Positions 34,946-48,561 are shown, counted from the first letter of the stretch. The stretch: 64,000 nt of DNA from Azotobacter salinestris (GCF_009363155.1 NZ_CP045302.1:4261001-4325000), one strand, 5' to 3'. Program-made: numbers and translations. Notes: generated from the letters alone by a model not told the origin.

Positions 34946-35773
34946 ATGCAGCCAGCCCCCATCCGTTCTGCCCTGTTCGTTCCGGCAAGCCGTCCCGAGC
35001 GCATTCCGAAGGCCTTGGCCAGCGGTACCGATGCCGTCATCGTCGATCTCGAGGACGCGGTCGAGGAGAGCCTCAAGGCCGAGGCTCGCGCCGCTCTGGA
35101 TGCCTTTCTGACCGACAATCCCCAGGCCCGGCTGCTGGTGCGCATCAATGGCCCGGTCCATCCCCAGCAGGCCGCGGATCTGGAGCTGTGTCGCCGTCAG
35201 CCGGGCGTTCTCGGCGTGGTGCTGCCCAAGGTGGAGAGCGCGGTGCAGGTCAGCCTGGTGGCGGCGGCCGGCAAGCCGGTGTGGCCGGCCGTCGAAAGCG
35301 CCGTGGGATTGCATGCCCTGCCGGCGATCGCCCGGGTTCCGGGGGTCGAGCGCCTGACCTACGGCGGCCTCGATCTGGGGCTGGATCTGGGGCTGGCTGT
35401 CGGCAGCGAAGGGGGCGAGCGGATCATGGACCAGGTTCGTTACGCACTGCTGCTGCAGTCGCGTACCGCCCGTCTCGCCGCGCCGCTGGAAACCATCTTC
35501 CCGGCCATCCAGGATCCGGCCGGGCTGGCGCGGCGTGCGCGGCAGGCCTGCGACATGGGCTTCGGCGGCCTGCTGTGCATCCATCCGGGCCAGGTTGCCG
35601 TGGTCCACGAGGCCTTCATGCCCGGCGCCGAGGAACTGGCCTGGGCCCGGAGGGTCATGACGGCCGCGGCTTCCGGCGAGGGGGTTTTCGTGGTCGATGG
35701 GCAGATGATCGACGCCCCGGTCGTGGGGCGGGCCCGACGCCTACTGGAACGGGCCGGACAGGCGCCGGCCTGA
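34946..35773 (+). CDS. HpcH/HpaI aldolase/citrate lyase-like (CitE-type) CoA-ester lyase
   Basis: 275 residues. CitE-like TIM barrel with RSALFVPASRPERIPKAL, the metal-site DAVIVDLEDAVEES, LLVRINGP, VVLPKVES and GFGGLLCIHPGQVAVVHEAF. Such stand-alone CitE proteins cleave or form citramalyl-, malyl- or similar CoA esters; the substrate cannot be told from sequence. In P. aeruginosa a homologue also lies a few genes before acsA, with C4-dicarboxylate transporter genes in between that are absent here. Confidence 0.85.
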   Translation: MQPAPIRSALFVPASRPERIPKALASGTDAVIVDLEDAVEESLKAEARAALDAFLTDNPQARLLVRINGPVHPQQAADLELCRRQPGVLGVVLPKVESAVQVSLVAAAGKPVWPAVESAVGLHALPAIARVPGVERLTYGGLDLGLDLGLAVGSEGGERIMDQVRYALLLQSRTARLAAPLETIFPAIQDPAGLARRARQACDMGFGGLLCIHPGQVAVVHEAFMPGAEELAWARRVMTAAASGEGVFVVDGQMIDAPVVGRARRLLERAGQAPA

Positions 35774-36177
35774 GCATCTGTTCTCCATCTCGCCATCCTC
35801 TCGCTCCTAAAGGGGGAGGGGATGGCTGATATTTCATTCCCTTCCGCCTGATCGATGGCACAAAAGGATCACGACAGCTGCTGGGGCATCAGGGGCGACG
35901 AAGACTGTTGTCTGTTATTCCGGAAGGGGAGAAGGCCATAAACAGGCTTCGCTCTGCCCGTTCACGGCAGTTCATCGCATGACCTGCGCGGGAAGGCCGA
36001 AAGCCCCGATTTTCGGGCGTTCGGAGTGGGACGCTATCCTGTTCCCGATAGCTTCTTTTGGCCAAATTGCGTTAATACCATTGTCGAATTTTGAAGCTAC
36101 TGTCAAGAGGCTAGAACAGGAGCCTAGAGGCTCCAATCAATAAAAATAATTTTGTTTTTCGCGAGGAAAACCTACTT
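35774..36177. other. Intergenic region upstream of acs
   Basis: 404 bases without a gene, AT-richer towards acs. It contains an imperfect inverted repeat around 35790–35825, a hairpin GGAGCC-TAGA-GGCTCC at 36119–36134 in the acs leader, an A-rich tract just before the ribosome binding site (separate entry), and CGAGGAAAA about 10 bases before the ATG. A promoter could not be assigned with confidence. Confidence 0.6.
36139..36149 (+). promoter_or_regulatory. Candidate Hfq/Crc catabolite-activity motif in the acs leader
   Basis: AATAAAAATAA contains AAnAAnAA, the A-rich signature through which Hfq and Crc repress translation of catabolic mRNAs in pseudomonads. It lies 28 bases before the acs start. 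An A-rich tract can occur by chance in an AT-rich leader. Confidence 0.35.
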
Positions 36178-38139
<1,962 letters not shown>

Positions 38140-38183
38140 CCGGGCGCGCCCGGTAGCCGGCAACTGGCCGGCAATGTGCCCCA

Positions 38184-38223
38184 CGAACGCCCCGTCCCGG
38201 CTCCCGCTGCGGCGGGGCGTTCG
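38184..38223 (+). terminator. Hairpin after acs
   Basis: CGAACGCCCCG (38184–38194) and CGGGGCGTTCG (38213–38223) form a perfect 11-bp stem about 45 bases after the acs stop, followed by only a weak T-rich stretch (CTTGTC). Confidence 0.65.
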
Positions 38224-38361
38224 CTTGTCGGGAAGATGTGGGGGGCCGGGGCCACGCGGTCGTTCGTTCCGTCCTGCTAGAATGCCGCTCGTCTTTGCCG
38301 GAACCCGTGCTGCCGGCGAGGCTTGTTCAATGCCCGGCACCCGGAAGCTTCGTCGCCTGTC

Positions 38362-39336
38362 ATGACTGTTCATCGAATCGGTTTTCTTCTCTGGCCTGGG
38401 ACCAGGGCCCTGACCCCGGCCCTGGCCGAGGAGACCCTGCAGCTTGCCGCCCACCTGCAGTCGCAGGCGCGCTACGAGTGGAGTTTCCTGCAGGCCGAGG
38501 TGCCGCAGGAGGGAGGATGGTGTCTGCCAGGAGAGCCCTGGGAGGGACGGTTGGGGGGCTTCGACAAGCTGCTGCTGTTGGCCGATACGCCTACCGTGAG
38601 CGTGGCGCCGCCGCTGGCGGCTGCACTCAGGCAACTGGCGCGCGAGGGCTGTCAGCTCGGCGGACTGTCCGCCGGGGTCTATCCGCTGGCCCAGCTCGGG
38701 CTGCTCGACGGCTATCGGGCGGCAGTACACTGGCGCTGGCAGGAGGATTTCGCCGAGCGCTTTCCGCGGGTGATCGCCACCGGACACCTGTTCGACTGGG
38801 ATCGCGACCGGCTCACGGCCTGCGGCGGTCTGGCGATACTCGACCTGCTGCTGGCTGTGCTGGCCCAGGACCACGGTTCCGAGCTGGCCTGCGCGGTCAG
38901 CGAGGAGCTGGTGGTCGAGCGCATCCGCGAGGGTGGCGAACGCCAGCGGGTGCCGCTGCAGAATCGCCTCGGCTCCAGTCATCCGAAGCTGACCCAGGCG
39001 GTGCTGCTGATGGAGGCCAATATCGAGGAGCCGCTGACCACCGACGAGATCGCCCAGCACGTCTGCGTTTCGCGCCGCCAGCTGGAGCGCATCTTCAAGC
39101 AGTACCTGAACCGGGTGCCGAGCCAGTACTACCTGGAGCTGCGTCTGAACAAGGCCCGCCAGCTGCTGCTGCAGACCGGCAAGTCGATCATCCAGATCGG
39201 CCTGTCCTGCGGCTTCTCCTCGGGGCCGCATTTTTCCAGCGCCTACCGCAGCTTTTTTGGCACCACTCCCCGTGAGGACCGCAACCAGCGTCGCGCCGGT
39301 GGTCAGTTCGAGCCGACTTCACCGGTCGAGCCGTGA
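38362..39336 (+). CDS. argR: ArgR, AraC/GlxA-type arginine-responsive regulator
   Basis: 324 residues. The N-terminal DJ-1/PfpI-like domain (RIGFLLWPGTRALTPALAEETLQLA, LGGLSAGVYPLAQLGLL) and C-terminal AraC double helix-turn-helix (LTTDEIAQHVCVSRRQLERIFKQY, SIIQIGLSCGFSSGPHFSSAYRSFFG) match the Pseudomonas-type ArgR. That protein is unrelated to the E. coli ArgR repressor. It controls arginine catabolic and biosynthetic genes. The position immediately upstream of aruC supports the assignment. A TTG start 39 bases upstream is in frame, but the ATG at 38362 gives the family N-terminus MTVHRIGFLL. Confidence 0.9.
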   Translation: MTVHRIGFLLWPGTRALTPALAEETLQLAAHLQSQARYEWSFLQAEVPQEGGWCLPGEPWEGRLGGFDKLLLLADTPTVSVAPPLAAALRQLAREGCQLGGLSAGVYPLAQLGLLDGYRAAVHWRWQEDFAERFPRVIATGHLFDWDRDRLTACGGLAILDLLLAVLAQDHGSELACAVSEELVVERIREGGERQRVPLQNRLGSSHPKLTQAVLLMEANIEEPLTTDEIAQHVCVSRRQLERIFKQYLNRVPSQYYLELRLNKARQLLLQTGKSIIQIGLSCGFSSGPHFSSAYRSFFGTTPREDRNQRRAGGQFEPTSPVEP

Positions 39337-40779
<1,443 letters not shown>

Positions 40780-40831
40780 TCGGCAAAAGGTACGGGCGGG
40801 CGTGCGGCCCGCCCCCAAGGAGTGACGCCCC

Positions 40832-41848
40832 ATGCTGGTGATGCGCCCTGCGCAAATGGCCGATCTGGCCGAGGTTCAGCGTCTGGCCGCGGACAGCCCG
40901 GTTGGCGTCACTTCGCTGCCCGACGACCGCGAGCGGCTGGCCGAGAAGATCGCCGTCTCCGAGTCGTCGTTCGCCGCGGAAGTCAGCTTCAACGGCGAGG
41001 AGCGCTACTTCTTCGTTCTCGAGGAGCCGGCTAGCGGGCGTCTGCTCGGTTGTTCCGGGATCGTCGCCTCGGCCGGCTACTCCGAGGCTTTCTACAGTTT
41101 TCGCAACGAGACCTTCGTGCACGCCTCGCGCGAGCTGAAGATCCACAACAAGATCCATGTGCTGTCTATCTGCCATGATCTGACCGGCAACAGCCTGCTG
41201 AGTAGCTTCCACGTCGAGCCGACGCTGGTGCACACGCCCTGGGCGGAGCTGATCTCCCGTGGCCGTTTGCTGTTCATGGCCAGCCATCCGGAGCGCTTTG
41301 CCGACGCCGTGGTGGTGGAGATCGTCGGGCCGAGCGACGAGCAGGGCGACTCGCCATTCTGGGACGCGGTCGGCCGGCACTTCTTCGACATGAGCTATGC
41401 AGCGGCCGAGCGCCTGTCCAGCCTGCGTAGCCGTACTTTCCTGGCCGAGCTGATGCCGCACTATCCGATCTACGTGCCGCTGCTGCCGGATGCCGCCCAG
41501 GAAGCCATGGGCCAGGTCCACCCGCGGGCGCAGATCAGCTTCGATATCATGACCCGCGAAGGCTTCGAGACCGAGCACTACATCGACATCTTCGATGGCG
41601 GACCGATCCTGCATGCGCGTACCTCCGGCGTCCGTTCGATCGCTCGGAGCACCGTGGCGCCGGTGACCCTGGGTGCCGGCAATCGTTCCGGCCGCGTCTA
41701 TCTGCTCAGCAACGGCGGTCTGCAGGATTTTCGCGCCAGCCTGGTCGAACTGGACTGGAAGCCCGGCCAGCCGCTGAGGTTGAGCGCCGAGACGGCTGCG
41801 CTCCTCGGCGTCGGCGAGGGTGACAGCTTGCGCCTGGTGGCCTTGTGA
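40832..41848 (+). CDS. aruF: Arginine/ornithine N-succinyltransferase, alpha subunit
   Basis: 338 residues. AstA-type N-acyltransferase with MRPAQMADLAEVQRLAADSPVGVTSLP, LSICHDLTGNSLLSSFHVEP, FWDAVGRHFFDMSYAAAE and EGFETEHYIDIFDGGPILHA. It forms the succinyltransferase with AruG, using succinyl-CoA. AruG (next gene) is a clear paralogue along its whole length. Intact. Confidence 0.94.
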   Translation: MLVMRPAQMADLAEVQRLAADSPVGVTSLPDDRERLAEKIAVSESSFAAEVSFNGEERYFFVLEEPASGRLLGCSGIVASAGYSEAFYSFRNETFVHASRELKIHNKIHVLSICHDLTGNSLLSSFHVEPTLVHTPWAELISRGRLLFMASHPERFADAVVVEIVGPSDEQGDSPFWDAVGRHFFDMSYAAAERLSSLRSRTFLAELMPHYPIYVPLLPDAAQEAMGQVHPRAQISFDIMTREGFETEHYIDIFDGGPILHARTSGVRSIARSTVAPVTLGAGNRSGRVYLLSNGGLQDFRASLVELDWKPGQPLRLSAETAALLGVGEGDSLRLVAL

Positions 41849-41897
41849 ATGGGCGCGACAGGCCTTGCCCCGAGTCCGTGAGTCCTGCGGAGGAAAC

Positions 41898-42935
41898 ATG
41901 ATCGTTCGTCCCGTGCGCACTGCCGATCTGCCGGCCCTGATCGACCTCGCCCGCAGCGCCGGTGCCGGTGCCGGCCTGACCTCGCTGCCGTCCAACGAGG
42001 AGCGCTTGGCGCAGCGTGTCGCCATGGCGGAGCGGAGCTTCCGCGGCGAGGCCGAGATGGCCGATGCCGACTACCTCTTCGTGCTGGAAACCGACCAGGG
42101 GCGGATCGTCGGCATTTCCGGACTGACCGGCGCCGTGGGACTGCGCGAGCCTTGGTACAACTACCGGGTCGGGCTGACCGTCACTGCCTCGCGGGAGCTG
42201 GATCTGTACCGGGAAGTTCCCACGCTGTTTCTTGCCAACGACCTGACCGGCAATTCCGAACTCTGCTCGCTGTTTCTCCAGGCCGAGCATCGCAGCGGCT
42301 TGAACGGCCGCCTGCTGGCCAGGTCGCGCCTGCTGTTTCTCGCCGAATTCCGCTCGCTATTCGCCGACAAGGTGATTGCCGAATTGCGCGGCATGTCCGA
42401 TGCCAACGCCCGCTCGCCATTCTGGGAAAGCCTCGGCCGGCACTTCTTCCGCATGGAGTTCCGCCAGGCCGACTATCTCACCGGCGTCGGCAACCGTGCC
42501 TTCATCGCCCAACTGATGCCGAAGTTTCCGCTCTACAGCTGTTTCCTTTCCGGGGAGGCGCGTGCAGCGATCGGCCGCGTGCACCCGCACAGCGAGCCGG
42601 CACTGGCGATGCTGAGGGCGGAGGGATTCAGCTATCAGGGCTACGTCGATATCTTCGACGCCGGTCCGGTGGTCGAGTGCGAAACAACGAAGATCCGTGC
42701 CGTGCGCGACAGCCAGACCCTGGTGCTGGCGGTCGGCACGCCGGGGGAGGAGGCAGAGCCCTATCTGATTCACAACCGCCAGCGCCAGGATTGCCGCATC
42801 ACTGCCACTCCGGCAAGGGTGGCGGCCGGTACCCTGGTGGTCGATCCGCTGACCGCCAGGCGCCTGCAGCTCTGTGCCGGTGCGCAGGTGCGGGCGGTGC
42901 CGCTCGCCGCCCAGCCGCGCGGGGGCGGGAGATGA
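41898..42935 (+). CDS. aruG: Arginine N-succinyltransferase, beta subunit
   Basis: 345 residues, same fold and motif order as AruF (MIVRPVRTADLPALIDLARSAG, FLANDLTGNSELCSLFL, FWESLGRHFFRMEF, GFSYQGYVDIFDAGPVVE). GGAGGAAAC precedes the start. The TGA stop overlaps an ATG (ATGA at 42932–42935). In Pseudomonas the next gene is aruD (semialdehyde dehydrogenase); here it is absent. Confidence 0.94.
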   Translation: MIVRPVRTADLPALIDLARSAGAGAGLTSLPSNEERLAQRVAMAERSFRGEAEMADADYLFVLETDQGRIVGISGLTGAVGLREPWYNYRVGLTVTASRELDLYREVPTLFLANDLTGNSELCSLFLQAEHRSGLNGRLLARSRLLFLAEFRSLFADKVIAELRGMSDANARSPFWESLGRHFFRMEFRQADYLTGVGNRAFIAQLMPKFPLYSCFLSGEARAAIGRVHPHSEPALAMLRAEGFSYQGYVDIFDAGPVVECETTKIRAVRDSQTLVLAVGTPGEEAEPYLIHNRQRQDCRITATPARVAAGTLVVDPLTARRLQLCAGAQVRAVPLAAQPRGGGR

Positions 42936-43099
42936 ACATGCGCGAGGCGAGCTTCGCCAGGCTGCCCGGCGTGATCCCGGCACCGCGTCGAGCGCCACGC
43001 GATCAGACTCGGCGCCAGCTATCGAGCGGTGCCGTCTATCCTTTTTATTTCGACCGAACCTGCCGCCTGTGGCGGTCTACCCCTGGAGTTGAGCAATGA
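42932..43099 (+). CDS. Possible 55-residue ORF bridging aruG and the next gene
   Basis: The frame starts in an ATGA overlap with the aruG stop and ends in an ATGA overlap with the next start (43096). It begins MNMREASFARLPGVIPAP and has no recognisable domain. It could be a remnant joining what is left of the deleted aruD–aruE segment, a coupling ORF, or chance. I cannot identify aruD, aruB or aruE sequence in it. Confidence 0.3.
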   Translation: MNMREASFARLPGVIPAPRRAPRDQTRRQLSSGAVYPFYFDRTCRLWRSTPGVEQ

Positions 43100-43374
43100 C
43101 CGACGCCCTGCAACTCGTTCTCGAAGACACCGATGGTACCCAGCTGGAAACCTCCTGCACCCGCTTTGCGGTGATCTGGCAGGGCCGTGAGCTCTGGGTC
43201 CAGCAGGCTAATGGCCAGCTGCTGATCGGCGTGGATGTGGAGGAGGGCGACACCGAGTACGCCAACCTGCTGCTGCGTCCGATGGCCACCAACCTGGTCA
43301 GCCTGCAGCTGGAAATGGAGCCGGCTGAGACCGGCGACGACGACCATGTACATGGCCCCGAATGCAATCATTGA
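43096..43374 (+). CDS. Conserved hypothetical protein of the aru–alaS region
   Basis: 92 residues, acidic, mostly beta-strand pattern (LQLVLEDTDGTQLETSCTRFAVIWQGRELWV), ending in a His/Cys-rich tail DDDHVHGPECNH that could bind metal. I recall a homologue at the same place between aruE and alaS in P. aeruginosa, so it marks the right border of the missing aru genes. Function unknown. Confidence 0.75.
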   Translation: MTDALQLVLEDTDGTQLETSCTRFAVIWQGRELWVQQANGQLLIGVDVEEGDTEYANLLLRPMATNLVSLQLEMEPAETGDDDHVHGPECNH

Positions 43375-43896
43375 GCGCCGTATCATTCCCGGGGCGTAGC
43401 TCCTGAGCGCCGGCGAAAAGCTGTCGGGACCTCGAACAGGCTGCTCCGGCTGACGGTGGCGCCTGTTCCATCCGGCCTGTGCGAGTGCGGGTCAGTGCCA
43501 CTGCTGCCGGCCGGCGCCTTCGACGCGATTGTCTGAGGACTTGTCACAACGCCGCAGTTTTCCGAGGCGCACGTGCACTGATCCCGACGATCGGCATGCA
43601 AGCAGGGGCCCGGGTAGCTGCGGGCTCTGTTGGCCAGAGCGTCCGGCTGCCGCCCTTGCCTCCTTCGATTGCCAGGCCATATTGCATCCTGCGCGAACCG
43701 TGACAGGTTCATTCGGATCTTGTCCGCTGGGTGACGAATGGCTTCCTTTCCTATTCCGGCCAAGGCATGTCCGGCAGGGCTGGTTGGGCTGGCGCCTGCG
43801 ACGGAAGAAAGCTCTACCGTGGTCGCACGGGGCCGATATAATGCGTCCCTTTGCCAATCTTGCCGTGGCCGCAGTTTTCTCTGGACCCATTCATTT
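43375..43896. other. Intergenic region upstream of alaS
   Basis: 522 bases. Frames crossing it have no recognisable product. The only site I can support is the −10-like TATAAT at 43837–43842, listed separately. Confidence 0.55.
43837..43842 (+). promoter_or_regulatory. Probable −10 box of the alaS promoter
   Basis: A perfect TATAAT preceded by GA lies 55 bases before the alaS start. The expected −35 position (about 43814–43819) reads CTACCG, a poor match, so the promoter may rely on the −10 alone or on another factor. Confidence 0.5.
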
Positions 43897-46521
43897 ATGA
43901 AAAGCGCAGAAATCCGTGAAGCCTTCCTCCGCTTCTTCGAAGAGAAGGGGCACACCCGTGTGGCCTCCAGTTCGCTGATCCCGGCGAACGACCCGACCTT
44001 GCTGTTCACCAACGCCGGCATGAACCAGTTTAAGGACTGCTTCCTTGGCCTGGAAAAGCGTGCCTATACCCGCGCCACCACCAGCCAGAAGTGCGTGCGC
44101 GCCGGCGGCAAGCACAACGATCTGGAAAACGTCGGCTACACCGCCCGCCATCACACCTTCTTCGAGATGCTGGGCAATTTCAGCTTCGGCGATTACTTCA
44201 AGCGCGATGCCATCACCTATGCCTGGGAGTTTCTGACTTCGCCCAAATGGCTGAACCTGCCCGCCGAGAAGCTCTGGGTCACGGTCTACGCCAGCGACGA
44301 CGAAGCCTACGACATCTGGACCCGGGAGGTCGGCGTGCCACCCGAGCGCATGGTGCGCATCGGCGACAACAAGGGAGCTCCCTACGCTTCCGACAACTTC
44401 TGGGCGATGGGCGACACCGGTCCCTGCGGTCCGTGCACCGAGATCTTCTACGACCACGGCGAAGGCATCTGGGGCGGTCCGCCCGGTTCTCCGGAAGAAG
44501 ACGGCGACCGCTACATCGAGATCTGGAACAACGTGTTCATGCAGTTCAACCGCACCGCGGACGGTGTGCTGCATCCGCTGCCGGCGCCTTCCGTGGATAC
44601 CGGCATGGGCCTCGAGCGGATCAGCGCGGTGCTGCAGCATGTGCACTCGAACTACGAGATCGATCTGTTCCAGAACCTGCTGGCCGCTTCCGCACAGGCC
44701 ATCGGCTGCGCCAACGACGGCGCGCCCTCGCTCAAGGTGGTGGCCGACCACATCCGCTCCTGCGGCTTCCTGATCGCCGATGGCGTGACCCCCTCCAACG
44801 AGGGCCGCGGTTACGTGCTGCGTCGCATCATTCGCCGCGCCTGCCGCCACGGCAACAAGCTGGGGGCCAGGGGCACCTTCTTCCACAGGATCGTCGGTGC
44901 TCTGGCTGCCGAGATGGGCGATGCCTATCCGGAACTGAGGCAGCAGCGGGCACAGATCGAGCGCGTACTGAAGAACGAGGAGGAGCAGTTCGCCAAGACC
45001 CTGGAGCAGGGCCTGAAGATTCTCGAACAGGATCTGGCTGGACTCGAAGGCAAGGTCATTTCCGGCGACGTGGTGTTCAAGCTCTACGACACCTATGGCT
45101 TCCCGGTCGACCTGACCGCTGATATCGCTCGCGAGCGCGAGCTGTCCATCGACGAGGAAGGCTTCGAGCGCGAGATGCAGGCCCAGCGCGAGCGTGCCCG
45201 CGCCGCCAGTGCCTTCGGTCTGGACTACAACAGTCTGGTCAAGGTCGACGCCGACACCCTGTTCACCGGCTATGAGGGCACCTTCGGTCAGGGGCGGGTG
45301 GTTGCCCTGTTCAAGGACGGTGCCACCGTCGAGCGGCTCGGCGAGGGCGAGGAGGGCGTGGTAGTGCTCGACCGCACTCCGTTCTATGCCGAGTCCGGCG
45401 GCCAGGTTGGCGACTGTGGCTACCTGAGCGACGCCAGCGGTGCGCGCTTCGATGTGCGTGATACCACCAAGGCCGGTGGTGCCCACCTGCATCATGGCAT
45501 GGTCGCCGAAGGTGGCCTGCACGTCGGTCAGGCCCTGGAGGCCCAGGTCGATGGCTCGGTACGCGGCGCCACCGCGCTCAACCACTCGGCCACCCACCTC
45601 TTGCACGCTGCACTGCGCCAGGTGCTCGGCGAGCACGTGCAGCAGAAGGGCTCGCTGGTCAACAGTCAGCGTCTGCGCTTCGACTTCAGCCACTTCGAAG
45701 CGTTGACCCCGGAGCAGCTCAAGGCCCTGGAAACACTGGTCAATGCCGAGATCCGCCAGAATACGGCAGTGGAAACCGAAGTCACCGATATCGATTCGGC
45801 GAAGAAGAAGGGGGCCATGGCCCTGTTCGGCGAAAAGTACGGCGACAGCGTGCGCGTGCTGAGCATGGGCGATTTCTCCATCGAGTTGTGCGGTGGCATC
45901 CATGCCAAGCGCACGGGCGATATCGGCCTGTTCAAGATCGTCAGCGAAGGCGGTGTGGCCGCCGGTGTGCGGCGGATCGAGGCAGTGACCGGCGCCGGAG
46001 CACTGGATTATCTGAACACTGCCGAAGAGCAGCTCAAGGAGGCTGCGGGTCTTCTCAAGGGCAGCCGTGACAACCTGCTGGACAAGCTGGCCGGCCTGCT
46101 GGAGCGCAATCGCCAGCTGGAGAAGGAGCTGGAGCAGCTCAAGGCCAGGGCCGCCAGCGCTGCCGGCGACGATCTGGCCGGCTCCGCCATCGAGGTGGCG
46201 GGAGTCAAGGTACTGTCGGCTCGTCTCGATGGCCTGGACGGCAAGGCCTTGCTGGCGCTGGTCGATCAGTTGAAGAACAAACTGGGCAGTGCGGTGATCC
46301 TGTTGGGGGGCGAACTCGACGGCAAGGTAGTGCTGGTCGCCGGCGTCACCCAGGATCTGGTCGGCAAGCTCAAGGCCGGCGACCTGATGAAACAGGCGGC
46401 GGCGGCGGTCGGCGGCAAGGGCGGCGGTCGTCCGGACATGGCCCAGGGCGGAGGTATCGAGGCCGGCAGGCTGGATGAAGCGCTGGCGTTGATCGTGCCG
46501 TTCGTCGAGCAGGCTCTGTAG
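43897..46521 (+). CDS. alaS: Alanyl-tRNA synthetase
   Basis: 874 residues, full length. N-terminal class II catalytic domain ([45 protein letters not shown]), the editing domain with [11 protein letters not shown] and the zinc-binding [13 protein letters not shown], and the C-Ala oligomerisation domain ending in a glycine-rich [15 protein letters not shown]. It charges tRNA-Ala and edits mischarged Ser and Gly. I chose the ATG at 43897 because [11 protein letters not shown] is the family start. lysC follows 99 bases later. Confidence 0.97.
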   Translation: MKSAEIREAFLRFFEEKGHTRVASSSLIPANDPTLLFTNAGMNQFKDCFLGLEKRAYTRATTSQKCVRAGGKHNDLENVGYTARHHTFFEMLGNFSFGDYFKRDAITYAWEFLTSPKWLNLPAEKLWVTVYASDDEAYDIWTREVGVPPERMVRIGDNKGAPYASDNFWAMGDTGPCGPCTEIFYDHGEGIWGGPPGSPEEDGDRYIEIWNNVFMQFNRTADGVLHPLPAPSVDTGMGLERISAVLQHVHSNYEIDLFQNLLAASAQAIGCANDGAPSLKVVADHIRSCGFLIADGVTPSNEGRGYVLRRIIRRACRHGNKLGARGTFFHRIVGALAAEMGDAYPELRQQRAQIERVLKNEEEQFAKTLEQGLKILEQDLAGLEGKVISGDVVFKLYDTYGFPVDLTADIARERELSIDEEGFEREMQAQRERARAASAFGLDYNSLVKVDADTLFTGYEGTFGQGRVVALFKDGATVERLGEGEEGVVVLDRTPFYAESGGQVGDCGYLSDASGARFDVRDTTKAGGAHLHHGMVAEGGLHVGQALEAQVDGSVRGATALNHSATHLLHAALRQVLGEHVQQKGSLVNSQRLRFDFSHFEALTPEQLKALETLVNAEIRQNTAVETEVTDIDSAKKKGAMALFGEKYGDSVRVLSMGDFSIELCGGIHAKRTGDIGLFKIVSEGGVAAGVRRIEAVTGAGALDYLNTAEEQLKEAAGLLKGSRDNLLDKLAGLLERNRQLEKELEQLKARAASAAGDDLAGSAIEVAGVKVLSARLDGLDGKALLALVDQLKNKLGSAVILLGGELDGKVVLVAGVTQDLVGKLKAGDLMKQAAAAVGGKGGGRPDMAQGGGIEAGRLDEALALIVPFVEQAL

Positions 46522-46620
46522 CGGCCTGCCTCCCGATCCCGGGCTGCGCCGGCCGGCCTTGGCAGTCGGCGCGCCTGAAATGTTTAATGGCGCCCTTCAC
46601 GGGCTTAGGTGGCTTTTTAA

Positions 46621-47856
46621 ATGGCGTTGATCGTACAGAAATTCGGGGGCACCTCTGTAGGCTCCATCGAGCGGATCGAGCAGGTAGCCGAGAAGGTCAA
46701 GAAGTTCCGCGAGAACGGTGATGACATCGTGGTTGTGGTTTCCGCCATGAGCGGCGAGACCAATCGCCTGATCGGCCTCGCCAAGCAGATCAGCGAACAG
46801 CCCGTGCCGCGCGAACTGGATGTGATGGTGTCGACCGGCGAGCAGGTGACCATTGCCCTGCTGGCCATGGCCCTGATCAAGCGCGGTGTGCCGGCGGTGT
46901 CCTACACCGGCAACCAGGTTCGTATTCTTACCGACAGCTCCTTTACCAAGGCACGAATCCTGCAGATTGATGATCAGAAGCTACGCACCGACCTCAAGGC
47001 CGGTCGTGTGGTAGTGGTCGCCGGTTTCCAGGGAGTCGACGAGCACGGCAATATCACCACGCTTGGGCGTGGCGGTTCCGATACCACCGGGGTGGCCTTG
47101 GCTGCGGCTCTGAAGGCCGACGAATGTCAAATTTATACCGATGTCGACGGTGTTTACACCACCGACCCGCGCGTGGTGCCCAAGGCCCGGCGTCTGGACA
47201 AGATTACCTTCGAGGAAATGCTGGAAATGGCCAGCCTGGGCTCCAAGGTGCTGCAGATTCGCTCAGTGGAGTTTGCCGGCAAATACAATGTCCCGCTGCG
47301 CGTGCTGCACAGCTTCCAGGAGGGGCCGGGCACCCTCATTACCATTGATGAAGAGGAATCCATGGAACAGCCGATCATTTCCGGCATCGCCTTCAATCGC
47401 GACGAAGCCAAGCTGACCATTCGCGGCGTGCCGGATAATCCCGGCGTGGCGTTCAAGATCCTCGGTCCGATCAGTGGAGCTAATATCGAGGTGGATATGA
47501 TCGTGCAGAACATTGCGCACGACAACACCACCGATTTCACCTTCACCGTGCACCGCAACGATCATCTGAACGCCATGCGCGTGCTGGAAAACACTGCGCG
47601 CGAAATTAGTGCGCGTGAAGTCATCGGCGACACCGATATTGCCAAGGTTTCCATCGTCGGGGTCGGTATGCGCTCCCATGCCGGGGTTGCCAGCCGCATG
47701 TTCGAAGCGCTGGCCAAGGAAGGCATCAATATCCAGATGATTTCGACTTCGGAAATCAAGGTTTCCGTCGTCATCGAGGAGAAATACCTGGAACTGGCGG
47801 TTCGTGCTCTGCACACCGCCTTCGAGCTGGACGCTCCCGCCCGTCAGGGTGAGTGA
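46621..47856 (+). CDS. lysC: Aspartate kinase
   Basis: 411 residues. The amino-acid kinase domain starts with [16 protein letters not shown], then [15 protein letters not shown]. Two C-terminal ACT domains ([16 protein letters not shown] and [22 protein letters not shown]) mediate feedback control by lysine/threonine. The first step of Lys, Thr, Met and diaminopimelate synthesis. As in relatives, an internal start could yield a separate beta subunit, which I cannot confirm. In Pseudomonas lysC is followed by rsmA, as here. Confidence 0.96.
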   Translation: MALIVQKFGGTSVGSIERIEQVAEKVKKFRENGDDIVVVVSAMSGETNRLIGLAKQISEQPVPRELDVMVSTGEQVTIALLAMALIKRGVPAVSYTGNQVRILTDSSFTKARILQIDDQKLRTDLKAGRVVVVAGFQGVDEHGNITTLGRGGSDTTGVALAAALKADECQIYTDVDGVYTTDPRVVPKARRLDKITFEEMLEMASLGSKVLQIRSVEFAGKYNVPLRVLHSFQEGPGTLITIDEEESMEQPIISGIAFNRDEAKLTIRGVPDNPGVAFKILGPISGANIEVDMIVQNIAHDNTTDFTFTVHRNDHLNAMRVLENTAREISAREVIGDTDIAKVSIVGVGMRSHAGVASRMFEALAKEGINIQMISTSEIKVSVVIEEKYLELAVRALHTAFELDAPARQGE

Positions 47857-48039
47857 GCAAGTGATTGATGAGGGCGTGGCTATTGCGCGCCTTCGTCGTT
47901 TTGCCCGGGTGAGGAGGGCTTTCCTTTCGCCAGCCCTGGTCAATACTTGGGTGTATATTCCTTGAAGTAGGCTGGGAATAGCACCATTTCTATTTTTGCA
48001 GACTGTTGTCCTGTTGACTTCCCATAAAAGGAGAAAGGA

Positions 48040-48225
48040 ATGCTGATTCTGACTCGTCGGGTCGGAGAGACCCTAATGGTGGGTGATGATGTGACGGTCA
48101 CCGTACTGGGCGTGAAAGGTAATCAGGTGCGTATTGGCGTCAATGCACCAAAAGAGGTCGCTGTGCATCGCGAAGAAATCTATCAGCGCATTCAGAAAGA
48201 AAAAGATCAAGAGCCAAGCCACTAA
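48040..48225 (+). CDS. rsmA: Carbon storage regulator CsrA/RsmA
   Basis: 61 residues, near identical to the Pseudomonas RsmA pattern: [52 protein letters not shown] dimeric RNA-binding protein that blocks or stabilises mRNAs with GGA motifs and controls the switch between planktonic and sessile or encysting growth. Its RNA antagonists (RsmX/Y/Z) are not in this window unless the candidate at 34.7 kb is related. AAAGGAG-type ribosome binding site (GGAGAAAGGA). Confidence 0.97.
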   Translation: MLILTRRVGETLMVGDDVTVTVLGVKGNQVRIGVNAPKEVAVHREEIYQRIQKEKDQEPSH

Positions 48226-48286
48226 TTTTTCTCAATTTTTGGCTTTGCAAACGGGGCAAAGGTAGGTATGATTCGCCCCGTGTTGC

Positions 48287-48377
48287 GGAGGGGTGGCCGA
48301 GAGGCCGAAGGCGCTCCCCTGCTAAGGGAGTACACCTCAAAAGGGTGTCGGGGGTTCGAATCCCCCCTCCTCCGCCA
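48287..48377 (+). tRNA. tRNA-Ser (anticodon GCT)
   Basis: 91 nt with encoded CCA. The acceptor stem GGAGGGG pairs with CTCCTCC (one G–T). The anticodon loop CTGCTAA reads GCT, there is a long variable arm typical of serine tRNAs, and the T arm is GGGGGTTCGAATCCCCC. It sits right after rsmA as in P. aeruginosa. Confidence 0.97.
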
Positions 48378-48484
48378 TTCAAGCATTATAGAGGCAGTGC
48401 GTCTGCGGGGATCGGTTAGTCTTAGGATAAATCGAATTTCCGCTTGAATGTGAAGCTATTATCTCTATAATGCGCACGCTTAAC

Positions 48485-48561
48485 GCACTCATAGCTCAGC
48501 TGGATAGAGTACCCGGCTACGAACCGGGCGGTCGGAGGTTCGAATCCTCCTGAGTGCGCCA
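48485..48561 (+). tRNA. tRNA-Arg (anticodon ACG), copy 1
   Basis: 77 nt with encoded CCA. Acceptor GCACTCA with TGAGTGC, anticodon arm CCCGG-CTACGAA-CCGGG giving ACG, T arm GGAGGTTCGAATCCTCC. Identical in sequence to copy 2. Confidence 0.97.
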
